DNA of 64,000 bases from Brevundimonas vesicularis (GTDB lineage Bacteria; Pseudomonadota; Alphaproteobacteria; Caulobacterales; Caulobacteraceae), in contig NZ_JACHLJ010000001.1 in NCBI RefSeq assembly GCF_014204545.1, positions 744,001 to 808,000 on the forward strand, read 5' to 3'. Position numbers and translations under genes: made by a program. Below the pieces are notes generated by a model. That model did not search any database. It was given only the letters and a program-made list of their open reading frames with translations, and was not told the origin of the DNA. Positions 53,172-61,637 of this stretch are shown here, piece by piece; positions within the stretch are counted from its first letter, which is position 1, and every line of letters starts with the position of its first letter.

Positions 53172-54296
53172 ATGACCGTCGAACCCTTCCGCGCCATCTC
53201 CGTCAGCCGACTGGCGCACCAGCTGAAAGCCGAAGGCCGGTCGATCATCCACATGGAGTTCGGCCAGCCCTCGACCGGCGCCCCCGCCGCCGCCATCGCC
53301 CGTGCGCACCAAGTGCTGGACGCCGACGCCATGGGCTATTGGGAAAGCCCCGACCTGCGCGCCCGCATCGCGCGCCTGTACGACGACCGATACGGCGTCG
53401 CCGTTAATCCCGACCGCATCCTGCTGACCTGCGGCGCATCGCCGGCCCTGGTTCTGGCGCTCAGCACCCTGTTCAAGCCCGGCGACCGCATCGCCTTGGC
53501 CCGCCCTGGGTATGTCGCCTATCGCAACACCCTGCGCGCCCTGCATCTTGAGCCGCTCGAGATCGCCTGCGGTCCCGAGACCCGGTTCCAACTCACCGCC
53601 GCCCAACTCCAGGCCCTGGATCCCGCCCCAGCGGGCGTCATCATCGCCAGCCCGGCCAATCCGACCGGCACTATCATCCCCGATGCGGAACTGGAAGCCA
53701 TCGCCGAGGTCTGCCGCGCGCGAAACATCGCCATCATATCGGACGAGATCTACCACGGCCTCAGCTACGTCGGCCCGACGCCCTCAATGCTGCAGTTTGC
53801 GCCTGACGCCGTGGTCATCAACAGCTTTTCCAAATACTGGAGCATGGCGGGCTGGCGCCTGGGTTGGCTGCTGGTTCCAGAGGAGCGGATCGACGCCGCC
53901 CGCGCCTATATCGGCAATATGTTCCTGACCCCGCCCAGCCTCAGTCAGCATGCCGGTCTGGTCGCAATGGACGCGATCGATGAGCTTGAAGGCCATATCC
54001 AGACCTACGCCCGCAACCGCCAGCTCATGCTGGAAGCCCTGCCCGCGCTGGGTCTGCGCAAGATCGCGCCCCCCGACGGCGCCTTCTACATCTGGGCCGA
54101 CATCGGCCATCTGACGAACGACAGCGTGGCCTTCTGCGAGCAGTTGCTGCGTGACACCGGCGTCGCCACCGCGCCCGGCGTCGATTTCGACCCCGTCGAA
54201 GGCCACCATTTCATCCGGTTCAGCTTCGCCGTTTCGACGCCCGAAATCGAAGACGCCTTGAGCCGCCTGCGTCCCTGGTTCGCAGCCCTGGCTTAA
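53172..54296 (+). CDS. PLP-dependent class I/II aminotransferase
   Basis: A 374-residue fold-type I aminotransferase. SNPANPTGTIIPDAEL has the conserved Asn-Pro-Thr-Gly, SDEIYHGLSY the Asp-Glu-Ile-Tyr that contacts PLP, and SFSKYWSMAGWRLGW the Schiff-base Lys. SFAVSTPEIEDAL at the end includes the substrate-carboxylate Arg in FIRFSFAVS. The wording is closest to aspartate/branched-chain-like aminotransferases of unknown substrate. The start at 53172 is preferred over an ATG at 53148 inside rsmA, though both are possible. Its stop overlaps the convergent kinase stop by four bases. Confidence 0.9.
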   Translation: MTVEPFRAISVSRLAHQLKAEGRSIIHMEFGQPSTGAPAAAIARAHQVLDADAMGYWESPDLRARIARLYDDRYGVAVNPDRILLTCGASPALVLALSTLFKPGDRIALARPGYVAYRNTLRALHLEPLEIACGPETRFQLTAAQLQALDPAPAGVIIASPANPTGTIIPDAELEAIAEVCRARNIAIISDEIYHGLSYVGPTPSMLQFAPDAVVINSFSKYWSMAGWRLGWLLVPEERIDAARAYIGNMFLTPPSLSQHAGLVAMDAIDELEGHIQTYARNRQLMLEALPALGLRKIAPPDGAFYIWADIGHLTNDSVAFCEQLLRDTGVATAPGVDFDPVEGHHFIRFSFAVSTPEIEDALSRLRPWFAALA

Positions 54297-56044
54297 GCCG
54301 CCTTCGCGTCCGCCGCCGTCGATGTCGCCCGGTGCAAGGCGTCGTAGAGCTTCTTCGGCTCCAGCGGCTTCGCCAACCAGTCCGTCATACCGGCCGCATA
54401 GCAGGCCTGTACCTGTTCGGTTTCCGTGCCCGCGCTGAACCCGATCACAGGGGCGTCCACATTGGGCCCGTCCGATGCCCGCAAGCGGCGCGTCGTCTCA
54501 TTGCCGTCGATGCCCGGCATATTCACATCCATCAGCACCACATCGAACGCCTTCTCCGACAGCAGCGCCAGCGCCAGATGGCCGTCCGAGGCCGTGGTCA
54601 GATCGACATCCAGCGGCTGAAGCACGAGCGAGATCGTGCGGCGATTGATCTCGTGATCGTCGACGGCCAGGACGCGAAGTCGCCGGACCAGAACGGGCGC
54701 CGCCGCCTCTTGCCCGTCCAAATCCTGCGTCGGCTGACCCGCCGGCAGGTCGACGCGAAGGGTAAAGGCCGCACCCTGCCCCGGCGTGCTCTCGACCGAT
54801 AGGTCGCCGCCCATCAACCGCGCCAGTTCCCGACTGACGGTCAGGCCCAAGCCCGTCCCGCCATAGGTGCGCGCCACCTCGGCGGACCCCTGCGCAAAGG
54901 GTGTGAACAGCCGGCTCATCGCGTCTGGCGCAATGCCGGCGCCTTGGTCGATGACGGTCAGGGTCAGACAGTGCTTCCCGTCGCCACGCGGCGCCGACGC
55001 TTCAAGACGGATCGCGCCCGACGGTGTGAACTTGATCGCGTTGGACACAAGGTTGTTGATGATCTGGCGCAGACGATAGGGATCCCCGCGCAGCCACACC
55101 GCCTCGCTGTCCACGCCCGACATGTCCAGCGTCAGTCCCTTGTCCGCCGCCGGCGCCGCCCAGAACCGCACCGTATCGCGCATCAAATCGCCCAGCTCGA
55201 AGTCGCGGCTTTCCATCGCCATCGCCCCGGCCTCCATCTTGGAGTGGTCCAGCAGATCGTTCAGCATGCCGGTCATCAATCGTCCGGCGTCGATGATCAG
55301 GTCGGCCGTCTCCTGGCGGTGTTCCGACGACTTGCCGTCGCGAATGACATGGGCGCCGGCCAGGATGGCGCTGACGGGCGTGCGCAGTTCGTGGCTGACG
55401 ATCGCCGCCATCGCCGCGCGATCGGCCATGGCCGCCTGCGCCTGCTCCAGCCGCGTTTCCGCCTCCGCCCGGGATTTTACCTCGGCTTCACGTGATCCGT
55501 GCACGCGCCAATAGATGTTGAGCACCATGCCGACGAACAAAACGGCGGACAGGGTCATGACCACGACCCCGCGGGTGTCGCCCTGGATCACCTTGATCGC
55601 CGGCATCAAGGCCAGCGCCGCCAGATAAGGGCTGCCGCCGATGAAGAAAATCGTTCGTGAAGCGATGCCGGATGCGACATTGGTCAACAGACCACCCGCC
55701 ATCGTCAGGGCGGCGAGCGTCACAAGCGCTGGGTGATTGGTGGACCAGATCACCAAGGCCATGACGGCATAGGTCGTCGCCATCACGGTGGTGGACGCTA
55801 GGGCGACAAACACGGACAGCGGGCTTTGTGACGGCTGGGCGCGTCTGAACGGCGCCATGGCCCACAGTTCGAATGCCTGAACCAGAACCGCGACCGCCAG
55901 CCACAGCGGGACCCATCGTAGCATCCCGGCTTCGGTCATCGCCCAGCCGACCAGGGCGGCAAGCAGCAGCCTGACCGGGACCTGCTTGACCCTCTCCTTG
56001 GCGCTGCTGGCCAGAAGAGGCGCGATCGAATGAAGAAAGCCCAT
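54293..56044 (-). CDS. Membrane-bound hybrid sensor histidine kinase
   Basis: A 583-residue kinase. The N-terminal 190 residues hold six hydrophobic segments as an uncharacterised membrane sensor. HisKA follows with His218 (VSHELRTPVSAILAGAHVI), HATPase motifs NLVSNAIKFT, IDQGAGIAPDA, GTGLGLTVSREL, and a C-terminal receiver with phosphoacceptor Asp506 (VVLMDVNMPGIDG) and Lys in LAKPLEPKKLY. It is an intact His-Asp hybrid that should pass phosphate to an Hpt protein; the orphan Hpt at 7199 is one possible partner. The start at 56044 is chosen; GTG at 56059 is an alternative. Confidence 0.9.
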   Translation of the reverse strand: MGFLHSIAPLLASSAKERVKQVPVRLLLAALVGWAMTEAGMLRWVPLWLAVAVLVQAFELWAMAPFRRAQPSQSPLSVFVALASTTVMATTYAVMALVIWSTNHPALVTLAALTMAGGLLTNVASGIASRTIFFIGGSPYLAALALMPAIKVIQGDTRGVVVMTLSAVLFVGMVLNIYWRVHGSREAEVKSRAEAETRLEQAQAAMADRAAMAAIVSHELRTPVSAILAGAHVIRDGKSSEHRQETADLIIDAGRLMTGMLNDLLDHSKMEAGAMAMESRDFELGDLMRDTVRFWAAPAADKGLTLDMSGVDSEAVWLRGDPYRLRQIINNLVSNAIKFTPSGAIRLEASAPRGDGKHCLTLTVIDQGAGIAPDAMSRLFTPFAQGSAEVARTYGGTGLGLTVSRELARLMGGDLSVESTPGQGAAFTLRVDLPAGQPTQDLDGQEAAAPVLVRRLRVLAVDDHEINRRTISLVLQPLDVDLTTASDGHLALALLSEKAFDVVLMDVNMPGIDGNETTRRLRASDGPNVDAPVIGFSAGTETEQVQACYAAGMTDWLAKPLEPKKLYDALHRATSTAADAKAA

Positions 56045-56200
56045 GATACCCCCGTTCACCGCCTGACGTTAGGTCAAGAGGGCGAACAGGTCGTAAACCT
56101 GCGATATCGCGCCGCTACGGAACATTCCCTATGGCCGCGTTTACCGTCCGAAATCTTCTGGGTGGCACAACAGCGTCAGTAGCGTAGCGTTGAGTACCCC

Positions 56201-56240
56201 ACAGCGCCGCAGGTCCCCACGGCCTGTGGCGCTGTTTTTT
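56201..56240 (+). terminator. Orphan intrinsic terminator, possible sRNA 3' end
   Basis: ACAGCGCC (56201-56208) pairs with GGCGCTGT (56228-56235), with an inner CAGG/CCTG stem, C-rich loop TCCCCACG, and a run of six T (56235-56240). This is a strong rho-independent terminator on the plus strand, yet no plus-strand gene precedes it for almost 2 kb. It may end a small RNA transcribed from about 56100-56200. Confidence 0.7.
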
Positions 56241-56881
56241 CAGACGGCTTCGTTCAGAAGGGCGGCCTTGTAGTCGCCGACCCACAGGTTCCTGAACCGG
56301 CGCGAACGCTCGGCGTGATAGATGTGAGCCAGTTCAGCGTAGGACCGGTCGAAGTCCTCGTTCACCAGCACATAGTCGAAGGCGTCGCAGTGTTCGATCT
56401 CGCCCTTGGCGTTGGCCACACGGCGCTCGATCACGTCGTCTGCATCTTGTGAGCGGGTGACGAGACGACGACGCAACTCTTCCAGGCTGGGCGGCAGGAT
56501 GAAGACGCGCACGGCGTCCTCCGGGCATTTCTCGGCGACATCGCGCGCGCCCTGCCAGTCGATGTCGAACAACACGTCGCGCCCTTCGGCCAGCGCCTTG
56601 TTCACCGGCGCGCGCGGGCTGCCGTAGCGATTGCCGTGGACGTCCGCCCATTCCAAAAAGGCGTCCTCGTCGATCAGGCGCTGAAACTCGTCATGGCCGA
56701 CGAAGTTGTAGTCGCGCCCATGCACCTCGCCCGGCCGAATGCCGCGCGTGGTCATGGAGACCGACAGCTCCAGCCCGCCGTGATCCGCCATCAACCGGCG
56801 ACACAGCGAGGTCTTGCCGGCGCCCGAAGGACTGGCGACGATCAGGAGGACGCCCCGGCGGGGGCTGCGTTCATTCGACAT
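56240..56881 (-). CDS. gmk: Guanylate kinase
   Basis: A 213-residue P-loop kinase phosphorylating GMP to GDP with ATP. P-loop IVASPSGAGKTSLCRRL, GMP-binding VSMTTRGIRPGEVHGRDYNFV, FLEWADVHGNRYGSPRAPVNKAL and FDIDWQGARDV are diagnostic. The start MSNERSPRRGVLL at 56881 lies 11 bases inside the yicC 3' end; a longer ORF frame upstream does not fit. yicC-gmk is a common bacterial pairing. Last gene of the fab-mltG-yicC-gmk run. Confidence 0.94.
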   Translation of the reverse strand: MSNERSPRRGVLLIVASPSGAGKTSLCRRLMADHGGLELSVSMTTRGIRPGEVHGRDYNFVGHDEFQRLIDEDAFLEWADVHGNRYGSPRAPVNKALAEGRDVLFDIDWQGARDVAEKCPEDAVRVFILPPSLEELRRRLVTRSQDADDVIERRVANAKGEIEHCDAFDYVLVNEDFDRSYAELAHIYHAERSRRFRNLWVGDYKAALLNEAV

Positions 56882-57755
56882 TCTGGACCTGCTCACGCAA
56901 CTGTTCGATGACGGCCTTGAGCTCCAGGCCGATTCCGGTGAGCGCGGTCGTAGCGGATTTCGAGCACAGCGTGTTGGCCTCACGCATGAATTCTTGCATC
57001 AGGAAGTCGAGTTTCCGCCCGGCGGGCGCCGAGGCCACAAGCTGACGGGCCGAGGCGACGTGGGCAGTCAGTCGATCCAGCTCCTCGCGCACGTCCGCCT
57101 TGGTCGCCAGAGCGGCCGCTTCCAAGAAGATTCGGTCCTCAAGCCCCGGCGCATCGGGCGCCAGTTCGGAGATTCGCCGGGTGAAGCGATCGCGAATGGC
57201 CTCGACCTGCGCGGCCGCCTCGCCTTCTGCCTGGGCGACCAGCGCCTCGATCCGAACGATGAATTCGTCCACCACCGGTGTCAGTTGCGCGCCCTCGTTC
57301 TGGCGTGACGCCTTCAGCGCATCCAGCGCCTCCTCGACCGTGCGGGTCATGGCCGCCTCGACCGCCGCCCGCGCCTCGGGATCATCCACCTCTTCGGGCG
57401 CCTCGATCACACCGCGCAGGGCTAGCAGGCCGTCGGCGGACGGCGGCGTTGCGCCGTCCTCGGCCAGTTCGTTCGCCAGCGTCAGATAGCGCGCCAGCAC
57501 AGCGGCGTTGATCGTGACCGCCGCCTCACCAGCTTCGGTCCACTTGGCCTGAACGCCGATGGTCACCTGGCCCCGCGCGAACCGCGCCTGGCCGGCCGCC
57601 TTGGCCGCACGCTCCAGCCCGTCGAAACCGTTTGGTCCACGGAACCGGACCTCCAGATTGCGCCCATTGACCGAACGCGCCTCGACCGACCAGGTCCAGC
57701 CTTCGCCGGCCCCGTCGGCCCGGCCGAAGCCGGTCATGCCAGAAAGCGTGCTCAT
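56871..57755 (-). CDS. yicC: YicC/YloC family endoribonuclease
   Basis: A 294-residue protein. The N-terminal YicC domain starts MTGFGRADGAGEGWTWSVEARSVNGRNLEVRFRGPNGFDGLE, and the C-terminal DUF1732 region contains RRISELAPDAPGLEDRIFLEAAALATKADVREELDRLTAHVA and GRKLDFLMQEFMREANTLCSKS, both diagnostic. E. coli YicC is an endoribonuclease acting on small RNAs. The start at 57755 overlaps the mltG stop (ATGA). It overlaps gmk, so translation is coupled through three genes. Confidence 0.92.
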   Translation of the reverse strand: MSTLSGMTGFGRADGAGEGWTWSVEARSVNGRNLEVRFRGPNGFDGLERAAKAAGQARFARGQVTIGVQAKWTEAGEAAVTINAAVLARYLTLANELAEDGATPPSADGLLALRGVIEAPEEVDDPEARAAVEAAMTRTVEEALDALKASRQNEGAQLTPVVDEFIVRIEALVAQAEGEAAAQVEAIRDRFTRRISELAPDAPGLEDRIFLEAAALATKADVREELDRLTAHVASARQLVASAPAGRKLDFLMQEFMREANTLCSKSATTALTGIGLELKAVIEQLREQVQNVE

Positions 57756-58912
57756 CGGGGCCCTTGCGTCGCGCCGGCCGGAAGGGTGATCGTCGCCTGA
57801 CCGCTCTCGGCCGACGCGGCGGACGGCTCGGTCGTCATTGGCGCCGCACTGGTTCCCGGCGTGGCGGGCGGCGTGGCTTCGGGCGGCAAGCCCGCCTTCT
57901 GGCGCTCGATCTGACGCCACCGCGCGACGTTCTGCAGATGCTCGTCATAGGTCAGGGCGAAGGCGTGTCCGCCGGAGCCATCCGCCACGAAGAACAGGGC
58001 CGGGTCCGCCGGCGGATTCAACACGGCCTTGACCGCCTCCTTGCCCGGATTAGCGATCGGCGTCGGCGGCAGCCCGTTGATCTGGTAGGTGTTCCACGGC
58101 GTCGGGGCCAGCAACTCCGAGCGTCGGATGCCGCGCCCCAAAGGCCGCCCCTTGGTCACGCCGTAAACGATAGTCGGATCGCTCTCCAACCGCATCCCCG
58201 CCCGCAGACGATTGGAGAACACAGCCGCCACGCGGGGCCGCTCCGCCGCCAGCGCGGTCTCCTTCTCCACGATAGAGGCCAGGATCACCGCCTCCTCCGG
58301 CGTGCGCGCCACGGTCGCGGGTGACCTCTGGCTCCACAACAGGCGCAGGTTCTCAGTCGCCGCGCGCTGCATCCGGTCGACGACCGACTGGCGCGTGTCG
58401 CCGCGCGAAACCTCATAGGTATCAGGCCACAGGCTGCCTTCCTCGGGTGTTTCGGCGACCGTCCCGGTCAGCACGGCCTCCTTGTTCAGGATGTCCACCG
58501 CCTGCAACGACGACCAGCCCTCCGGCAGGGTCACGAAGTGGCGCACCACGCGACCTTCGACCAACAGGTTCAGCACCCCGGCCAGCGACGTGCCCGACGG
58601 CACCTCGTATTCGCCGGCCCTCAACCGCCGATCCGCGCCCGTCAGGGTCGCCGCCGCACGGAACAGGTCCGTCGAACGGATCACACCCGCGGCCTTCATC
58701 CGCGCGGCGATGGCCGAGACGCCCGATCCGCTGGGCAGGGTGACGACCGTCGTCTGACCCTGCCGCGCGGACGGTCCCGGCGCATAGTAGACCGCCCAGA
58801 CGGCGATCAGCGCCACCAGCAGAAACAGGCCGAAGGTCGCGGACGCGGTCAGCAGCGAGACTGTAAACCCTGACCGCCCGCTGGATTTCTCGACCCGTCC
58901 GCGCCCGAACAT
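57752..58912 (-). CDS. mltG: Endolytic murein transglycosylase MltG
   Basis: A 386-residue single-pass membrane enzyme (YceG family) that cuts nascent glycan strands to set their length. A helix at about 20-42 anchors it (SLLTASATFGLFLLVALIAVWAVYYA); a LysM-like region follows (GSGVSAIAARMKAAGVIRSTDLFRAA, RAGEYEVPSGTSLAGVL), then the catalytic part with ILASIVEKETALAAERPRVAAVFSNRLRAGMRLESDPTIVYG, the Glu in VEKE being catalytic. The C-terminal 50 residues are low-complexity. Overlaps yicC by four bases and is two bases after fabF. Confidence 0.94.
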   Translation of the reverse strand: MFGRGRVEKSSGRSGFTVSLLTASATFGLFLLVALIAVWAVYYAPGPSARQGQTTVVTLPSGSGVSAIAARMKAAGVIRSTDLFRAAATLTGADRRLRAGEYEVPSGTSLAGVLNLLVEGRVVRHFVTLPEGWSSLQAVDILNKEAVLTGTVAETPEEGSLWPDTYEVSRGDTRQSVVDRMQRAATENLRLLWSQRSPATVARTPEEAVILASIVEKETALAAERPRVAAVFSNRLRAGMRLESDPTIVYGVTKGRPLGRGIRRSELLAPTPWNTYQINGLPPTPIANPGKEAVKAVLNPPADPALFFVADGSGGHAFALTYDEHLQNVARWRQIERQKAGLPPEATPPATPGTSAAPMTTEPSAASAESGQATITLPAGATQGPR

Positions 58913-58913
58913 C

Positions 58914-60185
58914 TTAGTCCACTTTCTTGAAGATCACCGAGGCGTTGGTGCCCCCGAAACCGAAGCTGTTGGACATGGCTACGTCGATCTTCATCGGCTT
59001 GGCGGTGTTGGGGACCAGATCGATGGGCGTCTCCATCTCAGGGTCGTCCAGATTGATCGTCGGCGGCGCGATCTGATCTCGGATGGCCAGCACGCAGAAG
59101 GCCGCCTCGATGGCGCCCGCCGCGCCCAGCAGGTGTCCGGTCATCGACTTGGTCGAGGAAACGGTCAGGTTCTGCGCATGATCGCCGACCAACCCCTCGA
59201 TCCCCTTCAGCTCGATCCAGTCGGCCATGGTCGAGGTGCCGTGGGCATTCACGTAGTCCAGGTCCGACGGCTGCAGACCGGCCCGCTTCAGCGCCGCCTT
59301 CATGGCCCGCACCCCGCCTTCGCCGTCCTCGGACGGAGCGGTGATGTGATAGGCGTCGCCGCTCATGCCGTAGCCCACGACCTCGGCATAGATTTTGGCT
59401 CCGCGAGCCTTGGCGTGTTCGTATTCTTCCAGCACCAGGATGCCGGCGCCCTCGCCCATGACGAAGCCCGCATGGCCCCGATCATAGGGGCGCGACGCCT
59501 TCTCGGGCGTGTCATTATAGGCGGTGCACAGCGCCTTGCAGGCCAGGAAGCCCGCGATGCCGATCGGCACGACCGAGCTTTCCGCCCCGCCCGCCACCAT
59601 CACGTCCGCGTCGTCCAGCGCGATCATTCTCGCCGCGTCGCCGATGGCGTGGGCGCCGGTGGCGCAGGCGGTGACGGCCGCATGGTTCGGCCCCTTCAGA
59701 CCGTGACGGATCGAAATCTGGCCGCCGGCGAGGTTGATCAGGGCGCTGGGGATGAAGAAGGGGCTGACGCGACGCACGCCCTGTTCCTTCAGGACGATGG
59801 CCGTATCGGCGATGGGGCCCAGGCCGCCGATGCCCGAGCCGACCATCACGCCGGTGCGCTCCTTGTCTTCGTCCGTCTCCGGCTTCCAGTTGGCGTCAGC
59901 CAAGGCCTCATCCGCCGCCGCGATGGCATAGAGGATGAAGTCGTCGACGCGCTTCCGGTCCTTGGCGGACATGATCTTCTCGGGGTCGAAGTCGCCTTCG
60001 CCGCCTCCGCCGCGTCCATCCACGCTCGGCACTTCGCCGGCGATGGTGCAGCCGTAACCGGTAGTGTCGAACGACGTGATCGGGCCGATGCCCGAGCGTC
60101 CCTCGACGATGCCCTTCCAGCTTTTCTCGACGCCCCAACCCAGGGGGGTCAGCAGACCGATGCCCGTAACGACGACGCGGCGCAT
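58914..60185 (-). CDS. fabF: 3-oxoacyl-ACP synthase II
   Basis: A 423-residue condensing enzyme elongating fatty acids with malonyl-ACP. Catalytic Cys in ITACATGAHAIGDA-like VTACATGAHAIGDA, His in VNAHGTSTMAD and His in SMTGHLLGAAG. The C terminus MSNSFGFGGTNASVIFKK is typical. The start MRRVVVTGIGLLTPLG at 60185 has AAGGAG at 9 bases. It follows acpP after a hairpin in the 148-base spacer and precedes mltG directly. Confidence 0.96.
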   Translation of the reverse strand: MRRVVVTGIGLLTPLGWGVEKSWKGIVEGRSGIGPITSFDTTGYGCTIAGEVPSVDGRGGGGEGDFDPEKIMSAKDRKRVDDFILYAIAAADEALADANWKPETDEDKERTGVMVGSGIGGLGPIADTAIVLKEQGVRRVSPFFIPSALINLAGGQISIRHGLKGPNHAAVTACATGAHAIGDAARMIALDDADVMVAGGAESSVVPIGIAGFLACKALCTAYNDTPEKASRPYDRGHAGFVMGEGAGILVLEEYEHAKARGAKIYAEVVGYGMSGDAYHITAPSEDGEGGVRAMKAALKRAGLQPSDLDYVNAHGTSTMADWIELKGIEGLVGDHAQNLTVSSTKSMTGHLLGAAGAIEAAFCVLAIRDQIAPPTINLDDPEMETPIDLVPNTAKPMKIDVAMSNSFGFGGTNASVIFKKVD

Positions 60186-60250
60186 GGTGCGTGCTCCTTC
60201 AAATCCATCCGTCCTGGGAATCACATGGGGATTCGCGAGGGTCAGAAACA

Positions 60251-60292
60251 GTAAAGGCCGCCGGGCGTCTCCGCTAGGAGCGCCGGGCGGCC
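60251..60292 (-). terminator. Terminator or attenuator between acpP and fabF
   Basis: On the minus strand GGCCGCC.GGCG.CTCC pairs with GGAG.CGCC.GGCGGCC (one C-C mismatch), loop TAGC, followed by TTTACTGTTT. It probably terminates most acpP transcripts, letting acpP be expressed above fabF. Confidence 0.6.
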
Positions 60293-60333
60293 CTGTGAAC
60301 CGTCAGCCTGTTCGGCCGATTCGGCGACTGAGA

Positions 60334-60573
60334 TCAGCCGGCCGACTTTTCGTCGATGAACTTGACCGCATCGCCGACCGTCTGGATGTGCTCAGCGGCG
60401 TCATCCGGGATCTCGATGTCGAATTCTTCTTCGAAGGCCATCACCAGCTCGACGTTGTCGAGCGAGTCGGCGCCCAGGTCGTCGATGAAGCTGGCCTTTT
60501 CGGTGACCTTGTCCGGATCGGCGTCCAGATGGTCGATGACGATCTTGCGAACGCGCTCGAGGGTGTCGGACAT
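60334..60573 (-). CDS. acpP: Acyl carrier protein
   Basis: A 79-residue acidic protein carrying growing acyl chains in fatty acid synthesis. The phosphopantetheine attachment serine is in [44 protein letters not shown] and the C-terminal [19 protein letters not shown] are standard. Start at 60573 is family-supported. It sits between fabG and fabF; the surrounding hairpins suggest independent control of its amount. Confidence 0.97.
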   Translation of the reverse strand: MSDTLERVRKIVIDHLDADPDKVTEKASFIDDLGADSLDNVELVMAFEEEFDIEIPDDAAEHIQTVGDAVKFIDEKSAG

Positions 60574-60656
60574 GAGTGTCTCTCTGCCTGTTTGAAATCG
60601 CCGTAGAGGCGGGGGTAGCTCAGAAATCGCCGTCTCACGGCAGCGTTGGCGACGCA

Positions 60657-60712
60657 AGCCCGAAAGCCCGAACCGCCGACGCATTCAACCCTTTAGCACA
60701 GGCTTTCGGGCT
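60657..60712. repeat. 12-bp perfect inverted repeat in fabG-acpP spacer
   Basis: AGCCCGAAAGCC (60657-60668) and GGCTTTCGGGCT (60701-60712) are exact reverse complements separated by 32 bases, upstream of acpP. There is no T-run on either side. It may be a regulator site or a large-looped RNA hairpin in the fabG-acpP transcript. Confidence 0.45.
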
Positions 60713-60737
60713 GGAAATAGTCTGTTGCGCGACGTGA

Positions 60738-60755
60738 TAAGGGCTGTAGCCCTTA
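60738..60755 (-). terminator. Hairpin at the fabG stop codon
   Basis: On the minus strand TAAGGGC TACA GCCCTTA forms a 7-bp hairpin whose first bases are the fabG TAA stop. It lacks a strong U-run, so it is a weak terminator or an mRNA end-stabilising element. Confidence 0.4.
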
Positions 60756-61493
60756 AATCATCGCCATGCCGCCGTTCACGTGCAGGGTCTGACCTGTCAC
60801 ATAGGCGGCTTCATCGGAAGACAGATAGACGGCGGCGGCGGCGATCTCGTCGCCCGAACCCAGTCGGCCCGCCGGAATCTTGGTCAGAATGGTCTCACGC
60901 TGCTGATCGTTCAGCACGTCGGTCATCGGCGATGCGATGAAGCCTGGCGCGATGCAGTTGACGGTGATGCCGCGCGATCCGACCTCCTGCGCCAGCGACT
61001 TGGAAAAGCCGATCATGCCGGCCTTGGACGCGGAATAGTTGGTTTGGCCCGGATTGCCAGTCACGCCGACCACCGACGTGACGCCGATGATTCGTCCCGA
61101 ACGGCGCTTCATCATCCCCTTCACCGCCGCGCGTGTCAGGCGGAAATAGCTTTCCAGATTGATCTTGATGACCGACTGGAAGTCCTCGTCCTTCATCCGC
61201 ATCAGCAGGCCATCCTTGGTGATGCCCGCATTGGCCACCAGGATGTCCAGGGCTGAGCCCGCCGCCGTCTCGGCCGCCGCGACGAGATTGTCGACCGACT
61301 CAGGATCCGACAGGTTCGCCGTGGCGAAATGCGCCCGTTCGCCCAGTTCCTTGGCCAGATCCGCCAGCACCGCCTCGCGCGTGCCCGACAGCACGACGGT
61401 CGCGCCTTGCGCATGCAGCGCCCGCGCCACCGCCCCGCCGATCCCGCCCGTCGCGCCGGTCACCAGCGCGGTCTTACCTGCAAGATTGAACAT
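60753..61493 (-). CDS. fabG: 3-oxoacyl-ACP reductase
   Basis: A 246-residue short-chain dehydrogenase reducing 3-oxoacyl-ACP with NADPH. Cofactor motif TGATGGIGGAVA (13-24), LVANAGITKDGLLMRM, catalytic Ser in GVTSVVGVTGNPGQTNY with the Tyr-x3-Lys at NYSASKAG, and NCIAPGFIASPMTDVL. The sequence and its position between fabD and acpP identify FabG rather than a generic reductase. Confidence 0.96.
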   Translation of the reverse strand: MFNLAGKTALVTGATGGIGGAVARALHAQGATVVLSGTREAVLADLAKELGERAHFATANLSDPESVDNLVAAAETAAGSALDILVANAGITKDGLLMRMKDEDFQSVIKINLESYFRLTRAAVKGMMKRRSGRIIGVTSVVGVTGNPGQTNYSASKAGMIGFSKSLAQEVGSRGITVNCIAPGFIASPMTDVLNDQQRETILTKIPAGRLGSGDEIAAAAVYLSSDEAAYVTGQTLHVNGGMAMI

Positions 61494-61513
61494 TTGTTCC
61501 CTCTATTCCTTCC

Positions 61514-61625
61514 GTCATCCTCGGGCTGGAGCCGAGGATCAGGCGCCGTGCAGCGCCGATGTCGATGATGGCGTTAAAAGCCGAAGTGCGGACGGTCCGA
61601 TCCTCGGGTCAAGCCCGAGGATGAC
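61514..61625. repeat. Palindromic intergenic repeat pair (REP-like)
   Basis: Two 27-base arms, 61514-61540 and 61599-61625, are inverted relative to each other with 25 of 27 positions matching; each arm is itself a stem-loop (ATCCTCGGG / CCCGAGGAT). This GTCATCCTCGGGC..CCGAGGATC type is a widespread dispersed element in alphaproteobacterial genomes, recognised here from memory. It fills most of the fabG-fabD spacer. Confidence 0.75.
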
Positions 61626-61637
61626 GACTGCGTGGGC

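Noticed and set aside
56119..56141. EcfG/SigT promoter (GGAAC...CGTT) for the candidate sRNA
   Set aside because: The spacer is 14 bases, two short of the usual 16-17; kept only as a note within the sRNA finding.
56201..56240. Hairpin as the terminator of gmk
   Set aside because: On the minus strand the stem is followed by GGGGTACTC, with no T-run; the T-run is on the plus strand.
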